From contig WTXI01000010.1 of NCBI GenBank assembly GCA_022376515.1, positions 310,001-374,000 on the forward strand: a DNA stretch of 64,000 nt, in the 5' to 3' direction. Below, one piece after another: positions 34,441 to 47,311 of this stretch. The notes beneath the pieces were generated by a model that was given only the letters and a program-made list of their open reading frames with translations, was not told the origin of the DNA and searched no databases. The translations under genes were made by a program, and so were the position numbers. Numbering within the stretch: position 1 is the stretch's first letter; the number at the start of each line of letters is the position of its first letter. This DNA is from Lactifluus volemus. Lineage: Eukaryota > Basidiomycota > Agaricomycetes > Russulales > Russulaceae.

Positions 34441-36891
34441 CTGTGTGAAAGGTTCTCATTGGAAAATGTCTACCTCGATTAGGGCTTGTGCGGCCTGTGC
34501 AGAGAGAGAAAGAGGGATAAGGAGATCACTCACGTAGTATATCGAAATGTCCAAAAGTCGCATCACCTGCGCGCACGAGGATATCGCGCAGTGTCATGCT
34601 CTTTCCCTCGTAACTCCAATCGTCTTCATCCTTACCCCCACCGGCGTCCGGTGTTAGTCTATCGTGTTCAGGGGGGCTCTCACGGCTTGATGCCAGGCTG
34701 GCGCAGGTAGGCGATGTTTGTCGCGTTGCAGGCCCCATCTGTATCATATCGCGTTTTAGGAACGATGGAAGGAAGCTCGAGCTTTCTTCTATGAAGTTGA
34801 ATTTCGGGGGTGCGAGTGGCTTGATGTCTGGCTTGAGGTCGGACGGAAGGAAGGCCTCATCTTCATCAAGGTCGATAATCTAGATCACAGTCGGACGGAA
34901 ATTAACGACATCGTCTGAGAAGCGTAGGTGAAGAGACACAAACCGGAGCATTCCTCTCTTGCGTCGTTGTTGGCCCTGCCTTACCGGCTGATTGGTGAGT
35001 TACCTTGGGTATTACCTCGAGGCCATCGGTTCCGACAGATTGTGGAAGAACATCAGTCGGAGGTTCGGGAGGCCATGAAATTTCGTTAGAACGGTGTTTC
35101 AGTGCACCCTGTTTCAAACGGCGGGTCGATTGAGTCGGATCGACGGTAGCGTGTGCGCGTGGTGCGCGGGGGCGGGATGGGGGTTTATTACGAATTTGGG
35201 ATGCTTTGGGCACGGGGAAAGCCGCCGACTGTGCAGTACCACCTCTTCCCATTCGAGTAGCTTGATTTGGCGCATGTGGCCGCGCGGCTTGCTTCTGTAT
35301 CTGTGTCCCTACAATCACATCCTTGCCGGGTGCAGGTGGTGTTGGTACCTCAGTCAGATTCCCACTTTGTGCCCGAGCGCTGGCGCCCTCTTGGATCAAT
35401 CGCAATTGCGCCTGCAGGCCCTCGCGCATCGTACGCATCCGGTTCAAGGCTTCTCTGAAATCATTGTTAGTCTGTTCCTCTGCAGCAAGGCGTTCGGTGA
35501 TCAGGACGTTGACGCGACGTGTTATGGAATTGCGAGTTTGACCGCAGTCACTGCTTTCGGCTGGTCGAAGATCTTCGGTAACAAATGACGTAGATATGAC
35601 GGGATCCAAAAACGATACCATGTGTTGTGGATGATGCGCGGCAGCTGTCGGCAATGGTGGCAGGAGATCCTCATTCTGTAACATTCCCTAAGACCAGCCA
35701 CCTGGCAGGCAGTGTCAGGGAGGGCTTACAGTGGATATCTTTTCCGGTGATAGGTACGTCTTTGCAACGTCAACATGTTCAGTATGGGCAACTGGAAGCT
35801 TGGGCCAGCTCAACCCCGCGAGAGCAATGGCAAAATCAAGGTATTCACGACCTGCTTCTCCTTGCCATCCCCCACGCTGTAACTCTTCACGCTTGGTCTC
35901 GCAGAGAGAAACGAGTTCACCAAACGAGAGCGCTGCTAGCGTCTCATTAGACTCGTGTCGACGGCTAGCAGTGGCATCGGTCTGCAAGAACGGTGAGGCT
36001 CGCTTAGGTAGCGCCCGGGAGTATGCCGAGCAATATCGAAACTAACCTCCAAATGTTTCGAATCCGCCTGGCGCTGCTGAAGTAGAACGGCAGATCGTTC
36101 CCATGCCCTGCGAGCACCGCGGATTGTCGCTTCTAAAGAAACATGAGCCCTTGGGAGGGTCGGCAGGAGAGTCTAAAATACGTCAGTAAGGCTGAAAAAG
36201 GCAGTTCCAAGAGGACGTACGAGTGCTGCAGAAGTGTCCGACGCAACGGCACTGAGTGATTCAGTTATATTTGAAAAAAGAGCATGTGTAGAGAGTGCTA
36301 TTATCATGCGCTCGAACCTGCAAGTAACATCGTGCTCAGACGTACACCAACGAAATTTCGATCAATGTCGAAGATCATGGCTCACCGAATGCCCGTACAC
36401 TCTTCGAGCAAAGATTTTCTGACGATAACATCTTTCCACCACCAAGGTTCGGGTGTTGTCCCTGGTACAGGGCTCTTCTTCCCTTTCGATGACGTACACT
36501 GATTTTTAGATAAAATTTCAGGCCTGACTACTTGATTGCGCAGGCCTTCTAGGTACCTGGCCAACACTGCCTTAAAAGCTACCGAGTCTGATGGCTGCGA
36601 ACATGGGTATGTCGGAAAGAGCTGAAACGATTCAGTTATACGGGGCTCGTGGGTCGTTTTGATAGGGGGAAGGGGGCGGGTTGCACCACTCACAGATTTC
36701 ATGCGGGGCGGCTTCTGTTCAATCTTCCCGACGAGGAAGTAACAAAGGTCTTCCATGGTCTTGGTCCGATCGCGCAGTCCGCGCACCTTTACGTTGAAGA
36801 CGTGTTCATCATATTCAGGCTCATCAGCTTGTGGATAGCCGAGGAGATGAATATGGATAAGAAGAAGGAGCGGCAAAGGCAACAATATCAT
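34441..36891 (-). CDS. HAUS6-like protein (augmin complex subunit 6 N-terminal type)
   Basis: Exons 36891-36694, 36621-36386, 36317-36221, 36172-36047, 35981-35730, 35675-34944, 34879-34534 and a short last exon near 34494 splice in phase. The N-terminus reads LLLLIHIHLLGYP, VKVRGLRDRTKTMEDLCYFL, LFPTYPCSQPSDSVAFKAVL, VIVRKSLLEECTGIRFERM and IIALSTHALF. I recognise this series as the HAUS6 N-terminal region, part of the augmin complex that recruits gamma-tubulin to spindle microtubules. Later parts are helical (ERLAAEEQTNNDFREALNRM), then Pro/Arg-rich, then acidic (IIDLDEDEAFLPSDL). The hydrophobic start is a helix of the fold, not a signal peptide, judging from the family. The last exon frame is not settled. 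Assignment is moderately sure. Confidence 0.6.
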
Positions 36892-38420
36892 AGAAATTAT
36901 TTTTAATCAATGTGGAGAAAAATAGGGTACGCATTGACCGGCGACGCGACGCGACTCGGGATCGGAATCGGAGTCCCGGACGTGGTCCCGCGCGCCTCAA
37001 CGGGTTCGTTCGTTCACGTGGCCATCACATCTCCCCCACACTTTCTCTTCTACCATCAAACAAAGTAATTGAACATATCGGACGCAGAAAGATCCTTACC
37101 CCAAAAAAAAAAAAAAAACAAATCTTTGATCAGTTTCATTTCATCAGGACTCCAAAAGAAGACAGACCATCGGTCGACCTACCCACTCCGAATCATCATG
37201 TCACCCTCGCCTTTCGTTCTCCATCATCGCCCCAGTCCTGGGTCATAAACGACACAAGCGTTATCCAGCCAGGCAAGACAGCAGGCAGAAAAAACAAAAG
37301 TCCGCCAGGGCGGTTTTGGTCAAAACTTCTCACTGATAGGGGTGTGACAGTGAAGGGGGGGTAAGGGATCCTTGAGGACGAAACGCATTCACCGACTCGT
37401 AAACATACCCGTGTCACTCTACAGTGATGTGTGCTCTGGCGATAGACAGAAACTCGTATAATCTCAAAACGACAGACTGATAGATTGATGCCCGGGGCCC
37501 GTAAATAAGATACAGTACAGTGTTACAATTCAAAGTGAAGAGAGAGGGGCAAGCTGTGTGAATCGCCACGCACCAAAATAGAAGAGGCACCTCTCATAAT
37601 CATCGACGCTAACCCCCAAGCAGTAGTAAAGACGAGACGAGACGGTCCACACGGCGTCAATCACACATAGGCTCTAATACTCGTTGACATGATCTGTATG
37701 ATCTTGAAGTGTGCGTATGTGTGTGTGGACTGTGGACAGCCTTGACCCTTGCCGCAGTGGAGCCGCGACAGGGCCGTGTAGACGAATTGTATTGTTGAGT
37801 AGATGTTCGGTTTCGGGTTTGGCGTGCCGCGCTGATTGCATCGCCTCACGGACGGATATTCCAAACACTGAATCCGAGCATCATCAAATGTTTAACGAAA
37901 GTTGATAGAGTCAAACTTGTTATCTGATGCATAACATATTGTCCCCCTCAATTTCCATCCTGCCTCGTGGGGGCGATGATCTCAGATGATTGGCTTAGAC
38001 TCGTCGCACTACGTATGTTAAAACATCACCCAAAAAAAAAGTCTGGGCCTCGAGCAATACGAGGTGACGGTTTTGGTATTTCATCCATGATGGTGGCGTT
38101 CCGTACCAGTGGCTGAGATTGCCGTCCTGCATTTCCGAGCCGCCGAACGCTCTAGCTCATCTAGGCCCTGCATGTTTACCAGGCAGGAGTTTTCGAGCAC
38201 AACTTTTGAAATCTCTGTCGCTGCACCCCGCGCAATCAATATTTTAAACAATAAAATGGATTTAACCCAAAAGAAAGACGAGTGATACGACTGGCTATCT
38301 TACAACAACGAATACTTATACAAATGACACACAGAAGCACTTGATAACGTACAACGCGCGATGTGAACGATGATAATAACGAGAGTGAGGTTTGAGAAAA
38401 GTGAGAAGAAAAAAAAAAGG
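36892..38420. other. Intergenic, no gene recognised
   Basis: About 1.5 kb with an A-run near 37108, scattered short frames and no domain-like translation. It contains the upstream region of the HAUS6-like gene and the 3' flank of the next minus-strand gene. Confidence 0.55.
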
Positions 38421-39761
38421 TTAGCTCCTCGCCGTGGCGCCGACCATTTCTCGGTGTTTTCGCAGATGCGAGATGTCGGCCACGACGGTGCCCGAATACA
38501 CGGTCACCTTTTTCCACATGCGATCGTCCACGGCACTGACTGAGGCTCTGAGACGAAACATACGCGTCTCCCTCTTGCGAAACAGGGAGATGGGGATAGG
38601 AACCCAGAACTTGATGTACCATTGATTCTTGCGAACCTTCGCGTCCGACCAGTTTTCCTGCATGACGATCCCGAGCGATGGGTCAAACACCTTGTGCGTC
38701 TCGGCAAACTCTCTTGAGAAGCAGGCGCCTTGGAAGCAGCTCGAAAACACTGGGACCGCGTTTGTCTCGGTGGAGAAGCGACCCTCGTATGCATGCGTCG
38801 CGCACTCGATTTCGATTGACTGAATCGACGGAAAGGAGAGGGCAGGCTCGTTATCCGTTAAAACCAGGATGCCTGGCCATGCGTGCAAGGAGCTACTCGG
38901 TCAAATGAGCTCACCATCCACCAGCAATGGTCAAACAATTACGCACTCGTCGGGGAGATCCCACAGCTCCGTATGCTGCTTCACGGCTGCTATTCTAAGA
39001 TCAAACCGATCTAGAGATATTCGTGGTGCCGGTCCAGGAGCGGCCGCGACAGCATACGACGACGACGACAACGATGACGATGATGATTCTCTAGACACGT
39101 ACTGAGAAGATTTAGCATGGGACGGAGCATTTGGAGGACTTTGGGGTGTAGGGACAGGGCGGATGGGTTGGATAGGGATACGAGGTGATTGTTGGCGAGG
39201 ACCGGATCCACCGTCTTCTGAGCTGAGCATCTTAGGAAACTCGATAGTCCCGACGCGACGAAGCCTACGTTGGGGTATATCTCCGGGAACGCGATTGATT
39301 TCAGAGAGCGGGCGCACTCTGGGCAGTTCCTTCGGTGGATCCTTCGACTTTGTGGACACGCCAGACCGAGTGATGGACGATCCGTCAATTCCTCGAACAT
39401 CCTCGATGCTTTTGAGGGGTCGAATTGTCGCCACTGATGACGTGGATACAAGTCTTGGACGGACACGGGGAAGGCACCTAGTTGCATCGCCACAGCCTCC
39501 GTTCTCATCTAGTGTGTCTTTACGCGCCCGTTTCTTCGTGGGTGCGAGAGGCACAGGTTGGACAGCACGTATCGGGTTCGAGGTGACATCAGGTTTCAGT
39601 TGTTTACACTTCAGATTCTTGGCTAACAAAGTGTTCGGCTTGTGCGGCACGTCGGAGCCGATTGACGCCACAGCTGTGATGGGACTGAGACAAGCCAGTG
39701 CGGGCTGCTTCGCCTGAAGTTTGGAGGGACGAGAAATCGTTAGAGAGTGTGGGGGGACCAT
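38421..39761 (-). CDS. Conserved-looking protein of unknown function
   Basis: Exon 39761-38947 joins exon 38892-38421 through a 54-nt intron (donor GTGCGT, acceptor GAGTAG) in phase 2, giving 428 residues if the ATG at 39761 is used. The first two thirds are basic and Pro/Ser-rich (KKRARKDTLDE, RRLRRVGTIEFPKML). The C-terminal about 165 residues look folded, with SIEIECATHAYEGRF, NQWYIKFWVPIPISLF and KRETRMFRLRASVSAV suggesting a beta-rich domain. A CAG/GTATGG pair just upstream of the ATG could instead mark an intron, placing the true start in an earlier exon near 39790-39990. No family recognised. Confidence 0.6.
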
Positions 39762-40290
39762 ACCTGACGGGCCGTGAGTTGAATGTATCTGGGGAGAAGA
39801 GAACGCACCGACGACGCGGTGTTCGGAGCCTCGGATTTATATCTCCTCTGGCAACACATCCACAAGAGCGCACACGCACGGTCTTGGTCCCCGCCACACC
39901 GGGGATAACCCTAACCGGTAGCTTAGAGGAGGGGCACAAGACTAGGACAGGCCAACCGAGAATGAATCGGATCTGGATCTGGCCTAACAAAGGCCTGAAA
40001 ACAATAAAATTCGTAACAAAATTCTAGAGCTCACATGCATCAAATTCGGCCACATTCGCGTTCCTGTTTTTGCTCGGGTGATGTCACACAATGAAGCCAT
40101 CGAACAACGGAACGATGCAAGTCGTCCCAAACTGACAAACGCAGACCTCACAAAGTAATAACAGTCAAGGAAAGGGCATCATGGACACGCATAACTTGGC
40201 ATGGCATGAAGGCATGTATTTTGTATGTTGGGAAGGGAAAATGTAGAGCGTGACACGGGTAGACATATGTTAGGCGACAACGACAACCAT

Positions 40291-41031
40291 TCATGCAGAG
40301 GCGGCCTGCGTGCGCTTCTTGGCTACCGTATTTTCCCTAATTGATGAAATGACGGCATTTCAGAACTCATGACATATCAAGGAAACGTCCCCACAAAGGC
40401 TTCTGGCGCACCTGAAACCATTCTTAAACCGCCTCGAGACATGTTTGAGGTACCGCATCCTGCCGGTGCCCGTCGTCTTTCGGCGTTTAGCCTTCTGGCC
40501 CCACTCGTAAGAACGTAGTTTTGCACTAGGATACCCACATTGTGCGCATGCTAAGGAAACGAGAACGATTCGTGAGGGATTTTTGTTTTGACAGGTGAAT
40601 GGAAACGAACTTTTGTGTTGCTTGTGGAATGCACGGTTGCCGCAGCGGCGACAGAGCGTGTGAGACTTGGTGTGACGCTTACTGGTGCGAGGTATCAAAA
40701 AAAAAAACGTGGATGGACACAGCGAAATTGAGAAGGAAAACGCACCCAAACGAAGACGTTCCTAAAGTCGTCCAACAAGGATGTGACTGTCAGTGAGGCC
40801 ACCTTTTTTCCCCAGAGGTGTATAGAAGGCACAGACCTTTTGTCTGTAAAGAAAAAGCAGGTCAGCTATCAGAACGAGGGATCGGGTGATCAGAGTGAAG
40901 AATTTGGGCATCGTCATCTGAACGGTACAACAGCCATCCAACCCCAAGTCAAGAAATAATGTCCATCTGACCACACATATCCAACATAGAACTATAGCTA
41001 GCTGGTATTCAGATATTAAATAGCTCACCAT
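40291..41031 (-). CDS. RPL37: 60S ribosomal protein eL37
   Basis: A zinc-binding protein of the large ribosomal subunit. Six exons (41031-41029, 40843-40837, 40761-40746, 40681-40611, 40550-40412, 40336-40291) total 282 nt, 93 residues. The product starts MTKGTSSFGKRHTKSH and holds [10 protein letters not shown] and CAQCGYP, the four zinc-binding cysteines, then [34 protein letters not shown] and [10 protein letters not shown]. The start codon is alone in exon 1. Exon 2 is a 7-nt micro-exon (ACAAAAG) and exon 3 only 16 nt. Splice phases and family identity support these tiny exons. An intron directly after the ATG is common in ribosomal protein genes. The length is normal. Confidence 0.95.
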
Positions 41032-41242
41032 CTTATCGCTTTCTTGTCAATAGTGTCGTCGACGGTGTTGCCGGATAGGGTTTGTCTGTGTTACCTCAAT
41101 GGTGGCTGTACTCGTATGCGTGGGAAAGTTACCGGAAATCCCCCTGACACCGGGTCAATTCGTGGTTTCCAAGTTACACGAGACGCAGCTGCCATTCGCT
41201 TTGCTACTGTGCACTACACAACACTTTGGCAGGTTACAACGA

Positions 41243-44200
41243 TCACTCCTCGAATCCTCCCATTGCACGTAAGCCCTCGACAACCCTCCTATATTCGCGC
41301 AGAAGCTCCCTGACTTCGGACAGTCGGAGATCATCTGCAGTTGCCTCCAAAAAGCGTTGGTTTGGAGGGGCGATGGGTGCGGGAGACGGTGCTCGACTTG
41401 AAACAGGTGTCCCTCCGAGATTGACGGCGGGAGTTGGAGCTCGGGGTGGTGGAAGAATGGACGAAGGCCGCGAAGACGGTGGCGAACCCTAGATGAAGAG
41501 TTGAAAGTTAATGAGGGACAAAGAAAGAATCAAGGAAACACGAGCACCACAAGTGGCTGTATAGCTTGCTGCTGCTGTGGTCCAGAGTATCGTGAGAGAC
41601 CCGGCATGCTGGCAAGGCGGTCGGAGAGGCTCTTGCGGGTACGCCGCCGGCGTGCGGTGCGGCCCATCATGTTCTCGAAGCTGCGGATGCTGCGCCCATC
41701 ATGTCGATCATCAACATCCCTCTCTTGCTCATCGTCATCCCCGTCATCCTCCTGGCTGTCATCATCTGTACTGTTCTCCGCGTCCGATCCGTACACCGAG
41801 CGCACTGAACCAGGTCGTGAAGATACGTCCACCATCATCTGGCCGGATTCCTCCTCCATCGTGCCAGTCGTGCTTGCGAGCGATTTGGCACGGTCTCGGC
41901 CACGGGGAAGTGAAGCGGCTAGGCTCGCGATGGAGAAGGCACTCTCACGGCGCAGAAGCCCGAAACCAGGGCGCACCCCGTTCCACGGCGCAGCTTCTTG
42001 GTCTACATTCGGATTTTCGGATGGAGTCGCGTGTGCATCAGCGGAAGTCCCTGGTAAAAGTGCGCGGAGTACACCAAAGCCTTGGTCAACGACCCCAAGG
42101 ATGACTTTATTAGCCGAGCCAGCAATGGCGTCGACTTGCTGCTCGACGCCGCGTCGCAAACGTGCAGGTACGCCTTCGGGCGAGACTGGGGGAGATTGAG
42201 ACTCCAGCGCTGCTCGGTGAACTGGGATAGGCGTTAAATCAGCCGTGCTAATGAAAGCGTGAGCTACGTGGGGCCACTTGGGACAATGTAGGGCGAACCT
42301 CATAACTTTCTTCTCGCTCTCTCCCAGCCCTAGCGCCGTCAGATCGACATTCTCGAGGAAGTCCGCCACTGCCATGAGGTTGACTAGGCAATAACTCTCT
42401 TCCCCGCCGACGCGCTGATTCCTGAAGCGTTGAGTGTAGAGTAGATGCGATACGAAATGTGATGGGTTCGCTTTGACAACGGCGAATATCATTAACGGCA
42501 GGATGATATCGCCTGAAACAGGTGTTGGCGATGACGAGCGGGACCGGATCGAGACGGGAGACGGAGTGATCTGAGCAGGTTCTGCTTGATTCTCATGTTG
42601 TTGAGAAGTGACGGACGCATTAGAAGCGATGGGAACAACTGTCCCCTCAATCGAGACGGGCGACTCGACATGTATCTGAGTTTCAAAGACAGGGGAGACA
42701 ATTATTGGTGGAGGGTTTGCGTTAACAGGCGGAGCTTCTTTCTGGTCACTAAGACCTGTAGCGGGATCTTGGATGGCGTGCGATGCTTCAGGTGTCTTCT
42801 GGTTCTCCAACTCGGCTTCTGACTTTAATCGGATGGGAGGTAAGCGTGAGAGACCATCTGGTAGAGACAGCAATGTCAGTGGCAACGATAATCACCAGGT
42901 GCCCATCGCCCGAGAAAAAAGTTCTTACCAACGAGAGTCTTGTGCGCTGCAACCAGTACAGCAGCTTTGTCCGCTGGACATCGGGTTTCTAGGTCCTCGA
43001 GTCGACAAAGGGCTGCACAGAAAGAAGGGGAAAAAAAAGAATAACGGGTAAGAGTGTGATTCTTGTCACAATTCTGAACGCGCACTGTCACCGCAAGCTT
43101 TGAGGACGGCTTCGACACCGGCACCTGCCGTGCCGACGTCGACACCGAGGTGTTCTAAGCCGAGGTCGAGCATGTTGAGCGCGGCGACGCGGCTAGACAG
43201 TGCTTCGTCGTGGGATGCATCATCGGACTTGGGGAGTAGATAAAGTCTAAGACATGATCAGCCGCGGAATCAAAGAGAAGACGGGCAAAAAATCACTTGT
43301 CGTAGAACAACGAACAAATGACGCGCTCCACGGCCTCTATAATCTCGCGCGCATGTTGCTCGCCCACAGGCTTGCCATTCGAGCGGTGATCACGCGCCTT
43401 CTCTTGTTCGGCTTCAAGGGAGCCTTCGCGAGCAGGTCGTGCCGTCACAAGGTTATTTTCGCCTAGCAGACCTTCTTCGAGTTCGGCATAGAAAGCCTGG
43501 AACTGGGTTGCGAGCTCTTCTGCAGTTTCCTGCGGGGGATCGATGACATATTGCGATGACGACGGCGGCCCTTGCTTTCTATCTCCGCTTCTCACGAAGG
43601 GATAGAGTCCTGAGGTGAATTCATGCACATGGTCAACAACCCAAGTCGGGACTCTGGACAATGAAAGTGATTCTTTCATTTCGTTCTTGAGCGACTTGTT
43701 CATCGCTTTGCTCACATCCTTGCGCACGATGCATCTGTCGATCGCGTATGCCGGGACCTCTATGGTGTACTCGTGCTCTGAGTTCTGTGGTGGCGGCGTA
43801 GACGCAGGCGTGGTCGGTGTAGGGGATTTTCCAAAGAGTGAGGCGAAAGAAGAGGAGAGCCGTGAAGTACTGGTCTGAGTAGGCACGCGTTGCCCAGGGC
43901 GCGGTGGGAGGGGAGGTCTTGCAACGGCGTGGGGTGGAAGGGGGAGCGAGTTGGTGTAAGCCGAGAGTGTCAACGCGGGGTATGATTGGGAAAGGGGTGG
44001 AGAAGGCAACAAAGGGAGAGGCGAGAGGGATGCGAGAGCAGAAACACGGGCTGAAGGCAACAAGAGAGCGTCGAAATGGTTGGAGCCGGGCAGAAGTGAA
44101 GACCGGAAAGTGAGAGTTTCGCTAAGAGGTCGCCCATAAGTCGCCGATGCGCTTGCAGGTTGCACTATGCTTACCCTACGAGGACTCCTCTCAGTCCAGA

Positions 44201-44836
44201 CAATGTGACGAGAGGGATATTGTCTCCGGACGGACTCTCGCAGAGCGCAACATGATCCCTCACAAAGTCAGGCGTGAGATCGGTATGCCCTCCACTCTCG
44301 AGAGGTAAGAGCAAGGTAGCCTGAATAATGATGAGAGTGCTGTCCGTTAACAGAGATTGACAGCGGGCACCTTCCCCACCGCGAGGGCATTCCATATATC
44401 TGCCCATTCTGGGTTATTGTCATGCTCCGCTACGAGCTTTTCCAGTATCTCCCAGCCAACGCTGCTCGTTTCAAGGCCGATCGACTGGACGCCTGCCTTG
44501 AGATTCATCAACTGGAGCTTGTTGGCCGCGGTGGACCCTCCTGGCTGTTGCTGAGGAGAAATGGATAGCGAAGACTGAAGGGTCATCCCTGTGGTGGGTG
44601 CGGTGCGATGTCGAGGGGTATACGTGGCATAACGCGTCCCAGGTGTAGTAATATCTTGCCCGTCCGATGTAATTGGTGCATTGACTGGTGCAGTGCAGGG
44701 GTTGGGAGAGCAATGGATGAGCGGTAAGAGTCTCTCGAGTAAGTGAAGGGGCAGGGGATGGGATACGCTGTATGAAAGCACCCTGGCTACGACCTATGGA
44801 CCCTGAAGGGAAAAGATCGTCGCGTCTACTGGACAT
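41243..44836 (-). CDS. VPS9-domain protein, probable Rab5 guanine nucleotide exchange factor
   Basis: VPS9 domains load GTP on Rab5/Vps21 at early endosomes. The gene has about seven exons ending at TGA 41243-41245. The core VPS9 signature is complete: DIILPLMIFAVVKANPSHFV, LLYTQRFRNQRVGGEESYC and LVNLMAVADFLENVDL. Upstream are the helical PKSDDASHDEALSSRVAALN and LEDLETRCPADKAAVLVAAH segments that pack against it. The C-terminus ends LRLSEVRELLREYRRVVEG, coiled-coil-like. The N-terminal third is Ser/Pro-rich with a VGWEILEKLVAEHD segment. The frame changes once at a GGG run at 44174-44176, where one extra G would join GVLVG to SIVQPASAS. The first exon, starting MSSRRDDLFPSGS at 44836, is not firmly connected to the next. 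Confidence 0.82.
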
Positions 44837-45290
44837 TGATCTCTCGAGACAGATACACTACACTGGCTGTCCACAAGCGAGCCGCGTGTCAGTGACGATA
44901 TTCAGACTACTCGATTACGGAATGCTAACGCTCATTATCATCATCATCCATCCATCATTCAACGCAAAAATGCGTGAGGACTCATACGAGTCAAAGACTA
45001 AGTATCATACTGTATTTTTTAAGGGGACGTTGCTTGCCCTGTCAACCGCCGCCGATACAGGTACCCCCGTGAGATATTTGACCCCTATTCAGGTCATCGT
45101 TTGTTTCATGGCCTCGGTCACTCATCTAGATGCCACTCTCATGTCGGCGGAAAAATTGAACGGAGCGATCTCGACAATCATGATTTTGCACAATATTTCT
45201 TTCAACAGTCTGGCACGTATTTCCCAAAGTGGGGGGTCTTGCCATTTCATTTCTCCAAGAAAGCTCACACCCTTGCGTAGATTTGCCGAC

Positions 45291-46005
45291 ATGTCTGTGT
45301 TCACCGAGTCGGTACCGAATCTGAAACGGCGTATCAATCAGTTGCAGACGCGACACACCGCACAACTCGAGAATCTTTATGCACATCAAGCAACCCAATA
45401 CCTTGACGAGGCACTAGACCAGTACATGGCACAGAGTGATGAGGCTAACGGCGGCGGCTATTCGGAGGATATCGATGTTCGTTTCTTCTCAAGATTTTTC
45501 CGTCAATTCATCTGATCACCCCCCATCAAAAGGAACTCTATGGTCCGTCTCATCGTGGGAGGACAAGCCTGGAAGCCAGGTTTGATCGCGAGGCCACATT
45601 GGTGCGCCTTGCACACGTGGAGACTGTCGCACCGTTACTGTCCAAACTCGCAAGAAAACAGGAAGAAGAAGATACGCGGAAGCGGCGCCAAATCCAATTT
45701 CCTGTATCCGCGGCCGAGTTTTACACGATCCAAGACAAGGAACTACAACAACGCATCTCACGCTTCTTGACATCAGATTCCACTACTCAAGATAAGATGT
45801 TGGGCGAGTACGGTTGGGAGTATCAGCCGCGACATGTACAAGAACTTAAAGAGGCATATGCGAGAGACGTAAGTTGGATCTGATCCATTTCGTATCGCTG
45901 CCTATCCAGTGAATTTTTTCTTTTTTGCAGCCTGCTTTCAGAGATGACGTCCAGAGAAGAGTAGCTGTTGTCAGAGACCCACGAAGAAAGCCGACCCTGA
46001 CGTAG
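45291..46005 (+). CDS. Small conserved-looking protein, unknown function
   Basis: Exons 45291-45476, 45533-45868 and 45931-46005 total 597 nt, 198 residues, all in phase with introns of 56 and 62 nt. The product starts MSVFTESVPNLKRRINQLQ and is largely helical and charged: LENLYAHQATQYLDEALDQY, then LLSKLARKQEEEDTRKRRQ, then GWEYQPRHVQELKEAYARD. There is no signal, membrane or zinc motif. The shape suggests a subunit of a complex, but I do not recognise the family. Confidence 0.7.
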
Positions 46006-46750
46006 TTCGCGTAGTAGCAGTGTGACGACGCTATGGTGACCTATGTCTGTGTATGTCTAGAATGGAATTGGAACACGCGAAGATGTTTCAGGTCGCTTAG
46101 CCATCGTTGGCGGCAAAGGGATGTGTGGGTATCGTAGATTGTTCCTTAGTTACCTCAGTTTGGAACGCCTCCTGCGTGTCTACAGTATCGGGCTATGTAG
46201 ACCGCGAGCCGATTATTAGAGGCCACTCTTCTTGTGAATTTATGACTTTTTTGGGTAATGAACAAACATGAATTAAGCAATTCTCCCGCGGTGACCGAGA
46301 CCTGGGGTGTCAAGGCAAGATCCGGGGCGGAGGCGGGTAGCGCGGCGCAGCTGTGCACGGTCAAGAGCACAGCAAGTTAATACCTGCGCACACGAGTCCA
46401 TCTAACATCATACACCCATCAGTTCGTCTCATGGGCTGCCGCTGTCTATTCCTCCTTGAGCCAATCATCGTCTGGTCTGTCTCACAGCTTTTTTGTTCCC
46501 TCTCTTTGCCATCCGTCGGACTCGGACATGCCCGTCTCCGCCTTTGGACTACACTACGATCTATTCCGCAAGCGACGTGCCTATAAATTGACGACACTAC
46601 TTTTTCAAAGCCTAGTTACCATTCAGCCTCACTGTTACGTCTTTACGAAGCTTACGCGCGCTTCCGATTCCGCTTTTCGTATAAACACTCTATAATCGCT
46701 ACACACGAATCCACAGCCGACTATCCCCCAAAACCTTTTTGTTTTCTATC
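46006..46750. other. Intergenic
   Basis: A 745-bp gap between two plus-strand genes, with no supported gene. It presumably contains the promoter of the Bud6-domain gene; no specific motif assigned. Confidence 0.5.
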
Positions 46751-47311
46751 ATGCGTACCGCTACCCGTCAATACATGCCTCCCAACGGACGACTCCAGAC
46801 AGCCAACTTGGTGCGTAGCTGTCGTCCTTGCTTCAGTGTGCTATCGTTTGACCCGTGTATGACTAGTCATACCAGTCGGACGTACCTCGCGCTGTTGCAA
46901 GCCTAGTTGAGGTGACCAAGCAATTGCAGGAAACGTTGCGTCTGTGGAGTTCATTACATGCATCCGAAGAGCATGTTAGTGAGGTCTATGTACGCCTTGG
47001 CACCGAGTTCAACTCGACCGTAGCCGCGTTTCAAACCTTTGGCATTGACATGAGGTACGCCCCGTTTTTCTAAGCGCCTCCCCCCAAATCGCTTCCCGCT
47101 GATGTGGTATGATCCCTGCAGTGAAATATATCGAATCCCACAAGATTTACGCGCAGTGCTCGAGGCATGCCTCAGTGAGGACCCCTCAGTTCAAACGTTA
47201 AACAAATATCTACCCCGGGTGCGGCTAATCATTGCGACATTATTGCGTGGGTTGCAGAGCAAACAAGCTGCATACTGGCAGGCAGTTGGAGATTCCTCGA
47301 TGCGTCGTTGA
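46751..47311 (+). CDS. Stand-alone Bud6/Aip3 N-terminal domain protein
   Basis: Exons 46751-46810, 46867-47054 and 47122-47311 total 438 nt, 145 residues (an alternative acceptor at 46875 would drop three). The sequence VPRAVASLVEVTKQLQETL, EVYVRLGTEFNSTVAAF, FGIDMSEIYRIPQDLRAVLE and YLPRVRLIIATLLRGLQSKQ matches the N-terminal helical domain of Bud6/Aip3, the actin-nucleation cofactor that works with formins in polarised growth. The C-terminal actin- and formin-binding half is absent: the frame stops at TGA 47309-47311 with no continuing exon seen in the next kilobase. It may be a short paralogue or a truncated gene. Confidence 0.72.

Noticed and set aside
36700..36891. Signal peptide at the start of the HAUS6-like protein
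   Set aside because: The Leu/Ile-rich start continues directly into a conserved folded segment of the family and has no cleavage-site context.
44772..45515. 247-codon plus-strand frame starting at 44772
   Set aside because: Its first two thirds overlap the first exon and promoter of the VPS9 gene and lack protein-like pattern. Only the end, from the ATG at 45291, joins properly to later exons.
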